In this document: one piece after another, positions 1 to 6,929 of the stretch
Layout of the letters: each line of letters starts with the position of its first letter
Position numbering within the stretch: the first letter of the stretch is position 1
From: Cellvibrionaceae bacterium
GTDB lineage: Bacteria; Pseudomonadota; Gammaproteobacteria; Pseudomonadales; Cellvibrionaceae
Assembly: GCA_021151615.1 (NCBI GenBank)
Contig: JAGKXA010000117.1
Coordinates: 1 to 14,771 of the forward strand
Reading direction: 5' to 3'
DNA length: 14,771 nt
Notes under the pieces: model-generated
The model's input: only the letters and a program-made list of their open reading frames with translations
Database searches by the model: none
Told to the model about the DNA's origin: nothing
Program-made: the position numbers and the translations under genes

Positions 1-279
1 ATCTTTAATTTCTTGAATTACAGGATATTTAGGCGCCAGACTCGTTTCAAAATCATTCAAAATAGCATCTTTCCAAGTAGCTACGGGTTGAGATAATGCT
101 ATTTGTAAATCAACATTGGCTGGCTTGGGTTTAATAGAACCGTATGCTTCGGCCGTTGAAATATGAATATTAGGGTTGACCAATACGATATATTTTCCTT
201 TCAGAGAAACAGCTATTTCATCAAATTGGTCGCCTTTTCCAAAACAATACTTTGGGTTATTTTCAATAAAAAAAGCCAC
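1..279 (-). pseudogene. ispE: ispE internal fragment (Bacteroidota-like), probably a chimeric contig end
   Basis: The minus strand is open from about 279 to the window edge. It encodes an internal part of 4-diphosphocytidyl-2-C-methyl-D-erythritol kinase, the GHMP-family enzyme of the MEP isoprenoid pathway. Visible family landmarks in order are FFIENNPKYCFGKGD (family pattern FFI-x-N-x-P-x-x-x-G-x-G-[ED]), YIVLVNPNIHISTAEAYG (family pattern P-x-x-x-[VI]-[SP]-T-x-x-A-[YF]) and WKDAILNDFE. The N-terminal half, with the start and the ATP-binding PxxxGLGGGSS motif, is absent; the frame instead runs into the terminator of the neighbouring mannanase gene. The C-terminus is beyond position 1. Base composition is clearly more AT-rich than the rest, and the wording recalls Bacteroidota rather than gammaproteobacterial IspE. 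The identity is fairly secure; whether this is a real transfer or an assembly or amplification chimera cannot be decided here, but I favour a chimera. Confidence 0.75.
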
Positions 280-295
280 CGTTTTCGGTGGCTTT
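268..295 (-). terminator. Rho-independent terminator of man26C
   Basis: On the minus strand a GCCACCG stem, an AAAA loop and CGGTGGC are followed by seven T residues (268-274). With flanking A/T pairs the stem reaches 10 bp. It lies about 24 nt after the man26C stop codon. The T tract is also the point where sequence resembling ispE begins. Confidence 0.85.
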
Positions 296-318
296 CGAGA
301 TGGAGCAAAAGTATTGTT

Positions 319-1575
319 TTATTGGTAAAGATTGGGCAATTCGCTTTCAAACATTACAAAGGGATTGTCGAGAAACGCTTTGAAATTTTCAGCCGAGGCT
401 TGCCCGGGATAGGGGGCGTAAAACTGTTCTGTTTTTTCGCGCATGCTATTTGCGTTGCGCCACACCAACACATAGCTAATTAATTGAGCATCCGGGTCCG
501 CCAAGACCGGACCGAGAATACGGTCTGTCCAGAGATTGGGCAACCTCACTCCGTTATTGCCCGTTTCCGTGAGTGCAGCGATTTTGTGGCGCACTTGGGC
601 TATTTTGGAAATGTCGCGCAAAGCTGCGGTGAAATTAGCTTTTTGCTCATCCGAGCTGGCGGTATTGGCTTCATGGCCGAGGTCCCAGTAATTATCCAGT
701 CCAATGACATCGACATATTCATCACCCGGGTAACCATAAAAATAATCGCTTTCAAATTTAGCCATGTCGATGCGACTGCGATCCGGTGAAAATGCAAAAA
801 TCAAATTGTGCTGGTCTTTTTCATCGCGCAAATATTTCACCGTGAATTGATAGAGCGCGATGTAATCCTGCTCGCTCGCATGGCCTTTACCCCACCAAAA
901 CCAGTCACCGTTGTGTTCATGCCAGGGACGGAAAATTACCGGGATTTGTTGTTCCTTGCCCTGCGCATTTGTCACCACTAATGCCTCATTAAACTCGACA
1001 AATGCATCCAGATATTTTTTCAATTCCTCATGCTTGGCGCCACCGGGAACCAATTCGTGTACCGTCGGTGTTTTATCCCAGGAGTTGCCGCCGGAAACCG
1101 GGCTGTACATGTGCCAGCTAATGGTAATCACACCGCCGCGACTGAAACCCGCTTTAATCCACTCCTGCATTTGTTTGAAGTTAACGCCGTCCAGATTCTT
1201 TTCATGGCCCAACTCCAAACCACCAATTTCCCATCCGTAAACTGCCGGGTTGGAGCCGGTGACATCGCGCACATCGGAGCGATCTGGATCGCCTTCCCAT
1301 TTAACCCCATAAGCCAGACTGTCCTGGTGGCCAAACAGGAAATGCCTGCCGCGCAGGGCAGCCAAATTGTTGTATAGGGCAACTGCGGCCGGGATTGCAT
1401 CCTTGTCGATCAATTTGAACGGGCGATTGGCGGATGTGGAATCCTGCGCCTGTACCGTCTCCCCTGTAGGTACCAACGATGGGGAAGAAGACGAGGATTG
1501 ATTGTCGCACCCCGCCAAACCAGCCATCAGCAAAAGCCCTGCAAGCGAATGAAAAAGGAAGGTTAATCGGGACAT
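319..1575 (-). CDS. man26C: GH26 beta-mannanase / mannobiohydrolase lipoprotein (Man26C-like)
   Basis: A 418-residue clan GH-A glycoside hydrolase of family 26, acting on beta-1,4-mannan or manno-oligosaccharides. The start is fixed by AAGGAG seven bases before the ATG. Residues 1-23 form a lipoprotein signal ending in LAGC (Cys23), followed by a Ser-rich linker to about residue 50, then one catalytic domain with no carbohydrate-binding module. The probable acid/base is Glu220 in RPWHEHNGDWFWWG; the nucleophile is Glu337 in ALTETGNN. GHQDSLAYG (82-90) and DRSDVRDVTG (98-107) match my memory of C. japonicus CjMan26C, an exo-acting mannobiohydrolase. Leu128-Asp129 sits where I recall the steric block (Leu129/Asp130) that gives CjMan26C its exo mode, so release of mannobiose is likely (inference). 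Residue +2 after Cys is Asp, the inner-membrane retention signal in E. coli. A strong terminator follows and a LacI-like operator precedes it. Confidence 0.93.
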   Translation of the reverse strand: MSRLTFLFHSLAGLLLMAGLAGCDNQSSSSSPSLVPTGETVQAQDSTSANRPFKLIDKDAIPAAVALYNNLAALRGRHFLFGHQDSLAYGVKWEGDPDRSDVRDVTGSNPAVYGWEIGGLELGHEKNLDGVNFKQMQEWIKAGFSRGGVITISWHMYSPVSGGNSWDKTPTVHELVPGGAKHEELKKYLDAFVEFNEALVVTNAQGKEQQIPVIFRPWHEHNGDWFWWGKGHASEQDYIALYQFTVKYLRDEKDQHNLIFAFSPDRSRIDMAKFESDYFYGYPGDEYVDVIGLDNYWDLGHEANTASSDEQKANFTAALRDISKIAQVRHKIAALTETGNNGVRLPNLWTDRILGPVLADPDAQLISYVLVWRNANSMREKTEQFYAPYPGQASAENFKAFLDNPFVMFESELPNLYQ

Positions 1576-1643
1576 GGAAGCTCCTTACGGGGAATTATGC
1601 AGAACGCAGCGTTTTGCAGGGATGTTATGTGTTGTCGTTATCA

Positions 1644-1659
1644 ATGTAACCGTTTTCAT
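1644..1659. promoter_or_regulatory. LacI-family-type operator candidate upstream of man26C
   Basis: ATGTAACCGTTTTCAT is an imperfect palindrome with a central CG; six of eight base pairs are symmetric. This is the general form of LacI/GalR-family operators. It lies about 70 bp upstream of the man26C start. A near-identical site, ATGTAACCGGTTCAT, occurs at 6891-6905 in the alpha/beta hydrolase promoter. No LacI-family gene is in the window. No convincing -35/-10 pair could be assigned for man26C. Confidence 0.5.
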
Positions 1660-1713
1660 TTGGCACATACTAACAGCCAAAAGCCGAAACCACCAAAAGT
1701 ATCCGGTAAATAA

Positions 1714-2307
1714 GTGTTGAGCGAGGCCGCTATTTTGCCTAGCCTTGCCGTTCATTTGAGTGACGTTCAATTTGTCTTTCACGCCAACAAGCGCGAGGAC
1801 TGGAAGGCCAGGGTTAAGCCGCCGCGGTTGGGCGGCAACAAAACCCTGGGCGTATTTGCTACCCGCTCACCTACACGACCTGCGCCCATAGGCTTGTCGG
1901 TTGTGCGCCTGCGCGGCGTTATTGAACGGGAGGGAAAAGTGTTTGTGCAGATCAGCGGGGTTGATTTACTGGAAGGCACGCCAGTACTGGATATCAAACC
2001 CTATGTACCTTATGTGGATTGCGTGCTTGCCGCAGAAAACCGCTTCGCACCAGAACCGCCCGCCCCGATCGATGTGGATATCCCCGCAGAGTTGATGGCG
2101 ATTTGTATCAACTATTGGAAACGCACAGGCACGGATCTCGCCGGATTAATTACCCAGGTGTTGCAACAAGACCCGCGCCCGCAGTATCAGCAACCAGACC
2201 CTGACCGAATCTATGGGATGAAGCTGCTGGATCTGGATGTGCGCTGGCAGTATCGCACCCACGAAAACGGCCATCGCATTTACCTGATCCAGATCCTTCC
2301 CCATTAG
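1714..2307 (+). pseudogene. trmO: N-terminally truncated TrmO/TsaA-like tRNA methyltransferase
   Basis: The frame encodes the C-terminal three quarters of TrmO (formerly TsaA/YaeB), which methylates N6 of t6A37 in tRNA-Thr using S-adenosylmethionine. Recognisable blocks are QFVFHAN, RPPRLGGN-like VKPPRLGGN, GVFATRSPTRPAPIGLS, DLLEGTPVLDIKPYVPY and the proteobacterial tail LQQDPRPQY with DVRWQY. E. coli TrmO is about 235 residues; here homology starts at the block equal to roughly residue 56. The usual N-terminal part (IGxIxSP, IPRQPGL, ELLPPY) is not present in any upstream frame. An in-frame TAA (1711-1713) directly precedes the only possible early start, GTG at 1714, and no good ribosome-binding site is visible. 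About 20 unrelated residues precede the homology, and the join looks two residues short. The usual Asn of RPNPIG is Ala. I infer a broken gene cut by the man26C-side rearrangement, although 198 codons remain open. Confidence 0.75.
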
Positions 2308-2309
2308 CT

Positions 2310-3551
2310 TTATGAGGATGCCTCAGGCGCGCCGGCCGTTGGCTCAACGCGGCGAGCGTCAATGATCATCCAATAAAACATTGCCATACCCGCCGCTGAC
2401 AAGAGCACGCCAACCCATCCGGTTGAGGCAAAGCCCAAGCCCGCATCAATCGCCAGACCGCCCAAAAAGGCACCGGCGGCATTGGCAAAGTTAAAGGCTG
2501 AGTGATTCATGGCTGCAGCCATGGTTTGCGCTTTACCAGCCACATCCATCAACCGTATCTGCACTGCTGGACCAATCACCACTACAGTGCCCACACAAAA
2601 CACGGCCACACAGGCGAGCCACAAATGACTGGCAGTCAGGGCAAAGGCGGCGCAAACAATCATCGACCAGATCAGGCAGCGCTTGATAGTGCCGAGCAGA
2701 TCTCGATCAGCCATGCGCGAACCGAGGATATTGCCAGTCACCATGCCAGCACCGAACAGCGCCAACACAAAAGGCACCCCCACCTCTGTCAGCCCAGCGA
2801 GACTCATGAGCGTCGGCTTCACATAGGAGAAAATCGAAAACAAGCCGCCAAAACCAATCGCTCCCACGCCCAGCGTGATCCACACCTGGCGATTGGTAAA
2901 CATAGAGAGTTCATGGGCTATGCTGCCTCCGGCTTGCGGCGGCTCTGAGGGGACAAACTTGACGATGCAGGCCCCAGAAACCAGTGCAACCACACCCACC
3001 AGCACAAACGCCGAGCGCCAGCCCAACCATTGGCCCAACGCAGTTGCCAGCGGGACCCCGGCAAGGGTCGCGACCGACAAACCGAGCATTACATAGGCCA
3101 CGGCACGAGTGCGCATATTCGCCGGCGCCAACGACGCCGCAACCAGCGAGGCAATCCCGAAAAAGGTGCCGTGGGGCAGCCCGCTCAAAAGCCGCAACAG
3201 CATGAGGGTGTCATAGCTATTGGCCATAGCGCTGGCGATATTCCCAAGCGAATAGAGTCCCATCAACACAACCAGCATGCGCGTGCGCGAGCGGCCGGTA
3301 CTGAATATCGCCAGCAACGGCGCGCCTATCACCACCCCCAATGCATAGGCGCTAATAGTGCGTCCCGCTTGCGGGATACTAATGGAGAGCGAAGAAGAAA
3401 TTTCGGGCAACAAGCCCATGGAGACAAACTCGCCAACACCTATCGCAAAACTACCTAATCCCATGGCGAGGAGTGCGATAAAAAATGTTGCTGAAGGTGC
3501 TTCGTTCGATACCACTGAAGACGATGACAAACCCTGAACCTCGAAGGACAT
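2310..3551 (-). CDS. MFS transporter, DHA1 / AraJ-YdhP-type exporter
   Basis: A 413-residue major facilitator protein of the drug:H+ antiporter-1 type, expected in the inner membrane with 12 helices. After a ~20-residue Ser-rich cytoplasmic N-terminus, the first helix carries MGLGSFAIGVGEFVSMGLLPEI, typical of the AraJ/YdhP/PbuE-like group; the motif SAYALGVVIGAPLLA and a basic loop (GRSRTRM) close to MFS motif A follow. LRLLSGLPHGTFFG is the usual fourth-helix block. The substrate cannot be told from sequence; sugars, purines or drugs are all possible. No clear Shine-Dalgarno precedes the ATG; a TATAAT box (3582-3587) and a large palindrome abut the start, suggesting a short leader and repressor control. 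The stop is two bases from the trmO stop on the other strand, so the genes are tail to tail with no terminator seen. Confidence 0.9.
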   Translation of the reverse strand: MSFEVQGLSSSSVVSNEAPSATFFIALLAMGLGSFAIGVGEFVSMGLLPEISSSLSISIPQAGRTISAYALGVVIGAPLLAIFSTGRSRTRMLVVLMGLYSLGNIASAMANSYDTLMLLRLLSGLPHGTFFGIASLVAASLAPANMRTRAVAYVMLGLSVATLAGVPLATALGQWLGWRSAFVLVGVVALVSGACIVKFVPSEPPQAGGSIAHELSMFTNRQVWITLGVGAIGFGGLFSIFSYVKPTLMSLAGLTEVGVPFVLALFGAGMVTGNILGSRMADRDLLGTIKRCLIWSMIVCAAFALTASHLWLACVAVFCVGTVVVIGPAVQIRLMDVAGKAQTMAAAMNHSAFNFANAAGAFLGGLAIDAGLGFASTGWVGVLLSAAGMAMFYWMIIDARRVEPTAGAPEASS

Positions 3552-3572
3552 GATTATCTACTGCAGATAATC
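3552..3572. promoter_or_regulatory. Perfect 8-5-8 inverted repeat next to the MFS start codon
   Basis: GATTATCT, five spacer bases, then AGATAATC form a 21-bp inverted repeat ending directly at the ATG of the MFS gene. It lies just downstream of the TATAAT box at 3582-3587 (minus), so it covers the likely transcription start. It could be a dimeric repressor operator (TetR, MarR or LysR type) or an RNA hairpin over the initiation region. No regulator gene is adjacent. Confidence 0.55.
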
Positions 3573-3581
3573 GGCACCGCC

Positions 3582-3587
3582 ATTATA
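3582..3587 (-). promoter_or_regulatory. Putative -10 box of the MFS gene
   Basis: TATAAT on the minus strand, 30 bases before the MFS start codon. The region 17 bp upstream (TTACCC) is a poor -35 match, so the promoter may need an activator or be weak. Confidence 0.4.
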
Positions 3588-3728
3588 AGAAGTTCAGATG
3601 CCAAGGGTAATATAAATAACGACTATAAGCCGAGTAAAACCACTCGCACCCGTCATACCCCCGCTGGCAGTCGCGTTAAATATCCGTCATCTGCTGGCGG
3701 TGGCGGCTGCTTTTCCCACAGGCGGCTG

Positions 3729-3737
3729 TGGTATGAT
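3729..3737 (+). promoter_or_regulatory. Extended -10 promoter for serA
   Basis: TGG followed by TATGAT is an extended -10 element with a GC-rich discriminator after it; no good -35 is seen, as often with extended -10 promoters. It predicts a transcript start near 3744 and a leader of about 125 nt before serA. Confidence 0.5.
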
Positions 3738-3743
3738 GCGCGC

Positions 3744-3870
3744 CTTTTTCAGCCTCCGCCGGCTCAGGTTCCGGCCCCTCCGTCTCCCGTTTGATGCCTG
3801 GCTCCCGGAGACGCCGCTGTCCCGCTTTCAATTTTAAATTTAGGTGCCTGGCACTTTAGGAGTTTGTTCC
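3744..3870 (+). promoter_or_regulatory. Structured leader of serA
   Basis: The 319-bp space between the MFS and serA starts holds no gene. Its serA-proximal part can fold into two hairpins: GCCGG/CCGGC (3758-3762 with 3771-3775) and CGTCTCC/GGAGACG (3781-3787 with 3807-3813). TGCCTGGC occurs at 3795-3802, in the second loop, and again at 3845-3852 just before the ribosome-binding site. No known riboswitch class was recognised. Confidence 0.35.
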
Positions 3871-5100
3871 ATGAGCAAGACCTCGTTAGACAAAAGCAAA
3901 ATCAAATTTGTATTGCTGGAAGGCGTACACCAATCGGCGGTAGAAACCCTCAATGCCCAGGGTTACACCAATATCGATTACCTGAAAACGGCACTGGGTG
4001 AAGATGAACTTATCGCCCGCATCCAGGACGCTCACTTTGTTGGTCTGCGCTCGCGCACCCAACTGACCCGTCGCGTATTTGAAAATGCGCCCAAACTGAT
4101 TGCGGCTGGCTGCTTCTGTATTGGCACCAACCAGGTAGACCTGAAAGCGGCGCAAGAGCACGGTGTGGCCGTGTTTAACGCGCCCTACTCCAACACCCGC
4201 TCCGTTGCCGAGCTGGTGATTGCCGAAGCGATTCTGTTGCTGCGCAATATTCCGCAGAAAAACTTCGTTTGCCATCGCGGTGGCTGGGATAAATCCGCCG
4301 TGGGCTCCTACGAAATTCGCGGCAAGACCCTGGGCCTGATCGGCTATGGTTCTATCGGCAGCCAAACCAGCGTGCTGGCGGAATCCCTGGGTATGAAAGT
4401 GCGTTTTTACGACGTAGTTACCAAGCTGCCACTGGGCAACGCGTCACAAGTGCGTGAACTGGATGAACTGCTGGCTACCGCCGACATCATCAGCCTGCAC
4501 GTACCGGAAAACGCCTCCACCCAAATGATGATAGGCGCGCGCGAAATCGGCCTGATGAAAAAAGGCGGCATTTTGATTAACGCCTCCCGCGGTACCGTGG
4601 TAGATATTGATGCCTTGGCAGACGCCATTAAATCCGGTCATATCGCCGGCGCTGCGATCGACGTATTCCCGGAAGAGCCAAAAGCAAACGGTGACGAGTT
4701 CCTGAGCCCGCTGCGAGGTTTGGACAATGTAATTCTTACCCCGCACATCGGCGGTTCCACCATGGAAGCGCAAGAAAACATCGGTGTGGAAGTCGCGGAA
4801 AAACTGGTTAAGTACTCTGACAACGGCACCACCACCAGCTCGGTTAACTTCCCGGAAGTAGCACTGCCTGGTCACCCGGACGCGCATCGCTTGCTGCACG
4901 TACACGCCAATGTTCCCGGCGTGTTGTCGAAGATCAACAAAATTTTCTCCGACAACCAAATCAATATTTCATCCCAGTACCTGCAAACCAACGACAAGGT
5001 TGGCTATGTAGTAGTGGATATCAACTCACCTTACAGCGAAATCGCGTTGGAGCAGTTGAAAAATATCGAAGGGACTATTCGTTGCCGCGTGCTGTTCTAA
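3871..5100 (+). CDS. serA: D-3-phosphoglycerate dehydrogenase
   Basis: A cytoplasmic NAD-dependent enzyme oxidising 3-phosphoglycerate to 3-phosphohydroxypyruvate, the first step of serine synthesis. The start at 3871 (MSKTSLDKSK) is chosen because AGGAG lies nine bases upstream; an upstream in-frame ATG at 3844 lacks this. The product is 409 residues, like the short E. coli type with one C-terminal ACT domain. The Rossmann motif GYGSIGSQ is at 158-165. The catalytic Arg240 (NASRGTVVD), Glu269 (FPEEP) and His292 (TPHIGGST) fall at the same numbers as in E. coli SerA. The ACT domain begins near residue 340 (RLLHVHANVPGVLSKIN), so allosteric inhibition by serine is likely. It is monocistronic, with its own promoter and leader and a strong terminator shared with dedA. 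Confidence 0.97.
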   Translation: MSKTSLDKSKIKFVLLEGVHQSAVETLNAQGYTNIDYLKTALGEDELIARIQDAHFVGLRSRTQLTRRVFENAPKLIAAGCFCIGTNQVDLKAAQEHGVAVFNAPYSNTRSVAELVIAEAILLLRNIPQKNFVCHRGGWDKSAVGSYEIRGKTLGLIGYGSIGSQTSVLAESLGMKVRFYDVVTKLPLGNASQVRELDELLATADIISLHVPENASTQMMIGAREIGLMKKGGILINASRGTVVDIDALADAIKSGHIAGAAIDVFPEEPKANGDEFLSPLRGLDNVILTPHIGGSTMEAQENIGVEVAEKLVKYSDNGTTTSSVNFPEVALPGHPDAHRLLHVHANVPGVLSKINKIFSDNQINISSQYLQTNDKVGYVVVDINSPYSEIALEQLKNIEGTIRCRVLF

Positions 5101-5119
5101 TCGACAGCAAAAAAATCAT

Positions 5120-5155
5120 AAAAAAAGCCGCACTGGAAACAGCGCGGCTTTTTTT
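5120..5155. terminator. Bidirectional terminator between serA and the dedA gene
   Basis: AAAAAAAGCCGC (5120-5131) and GCGGCTTTTTTT (5144-5155) are perfect 12-base arms around a 12-nt loop. The hairpin with a T run works on both strands: 20 nt after the serA stop and 18 nt after the dedA stop. Confidence 0.9.
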
Positions 5156-5172
5156 ATTTCTGCCCACTCAAC

Positions 5173-5829
5173 TTAGGCGACTGAATTCGCTTTACTCGCT
5201 TTTCGTGATTTCCACGCCTCATAAACAATGGGCAGAATCGACAACACCAGAATTCCCAAAATCAACAGAGTGAAGTTTTTTCTCACCACGGGCAAGTTGC
5301 CAAATACATAACCTGCGTACAGAAAAATTCCCACCCATGCCACAGCGCCAATCACGTTGTACATCATAAAACGCTTGTAACCCATGCTGCTCATACCGGC
5401 CGCAAAGGGGGCAAAGGTGCGGAAGATAGGCACAAAGCGGGTCATCACAATAGTTTTGCCGCCGTGCTTTTCATAAAAGGCGTGGGCGCGGTCAAGATAA
5501 TCGCGCCGGAAAATTTTGGAATTGGGATTGCGAAATAATTGCTCGCCAAAGAAGTGACCGATGGTGTAATTCACCGTGTTCCCCAAAATTGCTGCACTCA
5601 CTACTACCAACGCCATTAAATTGATATCCAGCGTAGTACCTACCACTAACGCACCGGTAGCAAACAGCAGCGAATCACCGGGCAGGAAGGGTGTTACGAC
5701 CAGGCCGGTTTCGCAGAAAATAATCAAAAACAAAATGCCGTAGATCCACAATCCATACTGGTTAAACAGCTCGGTGAGATGCTGGTCCACATGCAAAATA
5801 AAACTGATGGCAAGCTGGATGAGTTCCAC
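5173..5829 (-). CDS. DedA-family membrane protein (YqjA/YghB-like)
   Basis: A 218-residue inner-membrane protein of the DedA/VTT superfamily, linked to undecaprenyl-phosphate or phospholipid recycling and to proton-dependent membrane homeostasis. It starts with GTG, supported by AAGGA seven bases upstream. Acidic residues Glu40 (FCETGLVV) and Asp52 (LPGDSLLF) and the arginines Arg131 and Arg137 in TRFVPIFRTFAPF correspond to E. coli YqjA Glu39, Asp51, Arg130 and Arg136, which are needed for function there. The GMSSMGYKRFMMYNVIGAVAW block is also family-typical. A basic C-terminus (WKSRKASK) is cytoplasmic. Its start lies 36 bp after the hydrolase stop, so the two are probably co-transcribed. 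Assignment to the family is firm; the transported molecule is not known from sequence. Confidence 0.93.
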   Translation of the reverse strand: MELIQLAISFILHVDQHLTELFNQYGLWIYGILFLIIFCETGLVVTPFLPGDSLLFATGALVVGTTLDINLMALVVVSAAILGNTVNYTIGHFFGEQLFRNPNSKIFRRDYLDRAHAFYEKHGGKTIVMTRFVPIFRTFAPFAAGMSSMGYKRFMMYNVIGAVAWVGIFLYAGYVFGNLPVVRKNFTLLILGILVLSILPIVYEAWKSRKASKANSVA

Positions 5830-5865
5830 GGTAATTCCTTAGTCGTCGCTGATAATAAAATGGGT

Positions 5866-6852
5866 TCAGGGCAGTGTACAAAAATAATTGCGCAAGGTTA
5901 CAAAGACTTGTTCACGAAAATCGTCGCGCTCATTCACTAATTGATGCCCGGCGCCCTCAATAAATTGTACTCGCGCATGCGGCAGGCGGCTCTGAATCTG
6001 GCCGAGGTTATAGTGCCAGGCCACGGTTTGATCGTCAGTCCCCTGCAGGATCAACGCCGGCGTATCCAGCGGCTGGAAACGCAAGAATTGCGCATGCCAG
6101 TTTTTCATGGCGCCCACCCAACGCACCGATAGGTAGCGCGATTGCAGGCAATCCTGTTCATCCAGAAAGCGGATAAAATCTTCATCGTGTGAGCTGCGTG
6201 AGCGGCCGCGCGGCAGTTGCCGTACAAATCGGTGGATGAGCATATAGAGCCAGCGCCCACGCGTCCACCCGCGCGGCAATATTAACGGAGCGCAGAGTGC
6301 CAGCTTGCTCAATAGTGGCGAGGGACGGTTAGCCTCAAAGCGCCAGAGGTGATTGAGCAACACCGCGCCGCCGGTACTCTGCCCCAAACCATACCACGGC
6401 TGGGGCAATTGGCCCCGGGCGCGCAGGAGTACTGCCTCCAGCACATCGCCATACTGATCAAACGAATCAATCGCCGCACGTTCACCGCTACTCAAGCCAT
6501 GACCGGGCAAATCAAACGCCAAGACTGCCAGCCCCTGCTGTAGGCCAAAGGCAATGACCTTGTCGTAAATCCCCACGTGGTCGTAATAGCCGTGTACCAC
6601 CAGCAAGGTACCGCGCGCATGCCGTGGAACCCAACACTGGGTGGCAATACGAAAACCCGCCGCATCGATTATGCCCAGTCGATGATGAACACCGGGGGAG
6701 CGCGCACTGAAATCCAGTTGATAGCAACCGAGATAGGCCGCTAACAGCGGATTATCCCGGTTAATCGCGACAAGTTCGGGGGTAAAATCCAACTCTGGTA
6801 ACAGCGCTTGCAAGGCATCGGCTTGCTCTTGGGAAAAACTCACTGGCGACAT
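5866..6852 (-). CDS. Alpha/beta hydrolase, lysophospholipase / monoacylglycerol lipase type
   Basis: A 328-residue protein of the Hydrolase_4 group, which hydrolyses carboxyl esters such as lysophospholipids or monoacylglycerols. The oxyanion-hole motif is VVHGYYDH (85-92). GHGLSSGER (118-125) is the usual loop of the family. The nucleophile is Ser159 in GLGQSTGGA; the acid is probably Asp274 in QGTDDQTV and the base His303 in GAGHQLVNE. No signal peptide or membrane helix is seen, so it is probably cytoplasmic. It is first in a unit with the DedA gene, which would fit membrane-lipid turnover (inference). No clear Shine-Dalgarno precedes the ATG. A TATAGT box (6882-6887, minus) and an operator-like palindrome sit in its promoter. 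A broad-specificity esterase is the main alternative. Confidence 0.88.
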   Translation of the reverse strand: MSPVSFSQEQADALQALLPELDFTPELVAINRDNPLLAAYLGCYQLDFSARSPGVHHRLGIIDAAGFRIATQCWVPRHARGTLLVVHGYYDHVGIYDKVIAFGLQQGLAVLAFDLPGHGLSSGERAAIDSFDQYGDVLEAVLLRARGQLPQPWYGLGQSTGGAVLLNHLWRFEANRPSPLLSKLALCAPLILPRGWTRGRWLYMLIHRFVRQLPRGRSRSSHDEDFIRFLDEQDCLQSRYLSVRWVGAMKNWHAQFLRFQPLDTPALILQGTDDQTVAWHYNLGQIQSRLPHARVQFIEGAGHQLVNERDDFREQVFVTLRNYFCTLP

Positions 6853-6890
6853 AAAAAGTTCACAACCAAAGTGTCATTTTCACTATATCG

Positions 6891-6905
6891 ATGTAACCGG
6901 TTCAT
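6891..6905. promoter_or_regulatory. Operator candidate in the hydrolase promoter
   Basis: ATGTAACCGGTTCAT contains the perfect palindrome AACCGGTT (6895-6902). It lies immediately upstream of a minus-strand TATAGT -10 candidate (6882-6887), in the spacer region, where a repressor would block RNA polymerase. It resembles the man26C site at 1644-1659. Confidence 0.45.
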
Positions 6906-6929
6906 TTACTCTCCAATACATCTTCCACA

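Noticed and set aside
163..483. Plus-strand frame of 106 codons
   Set aside because: It is antisense to the ispE piece and the man26C 3' end, crosses the terminator, and shows no family motifs.
2502..3458. Plus-strand frames opposite the MFS gene
   Set aside because: His/Arg/Gln-rich low-complexity translations typical of antisense to membrane-protein codons.
3844..3870. ATG at 3844 as the serA start
   Set aside because: No ribosome-binding site; the ATG at 3871 has AGGAG at good distance and gives catalytic residue numbers equal to E. coli SerA.
4444..4959. Minus-strand frame of 171 codons within serA
   Set aside because: Antisense shadow of a highly conserved gene, with no recognisable domain.
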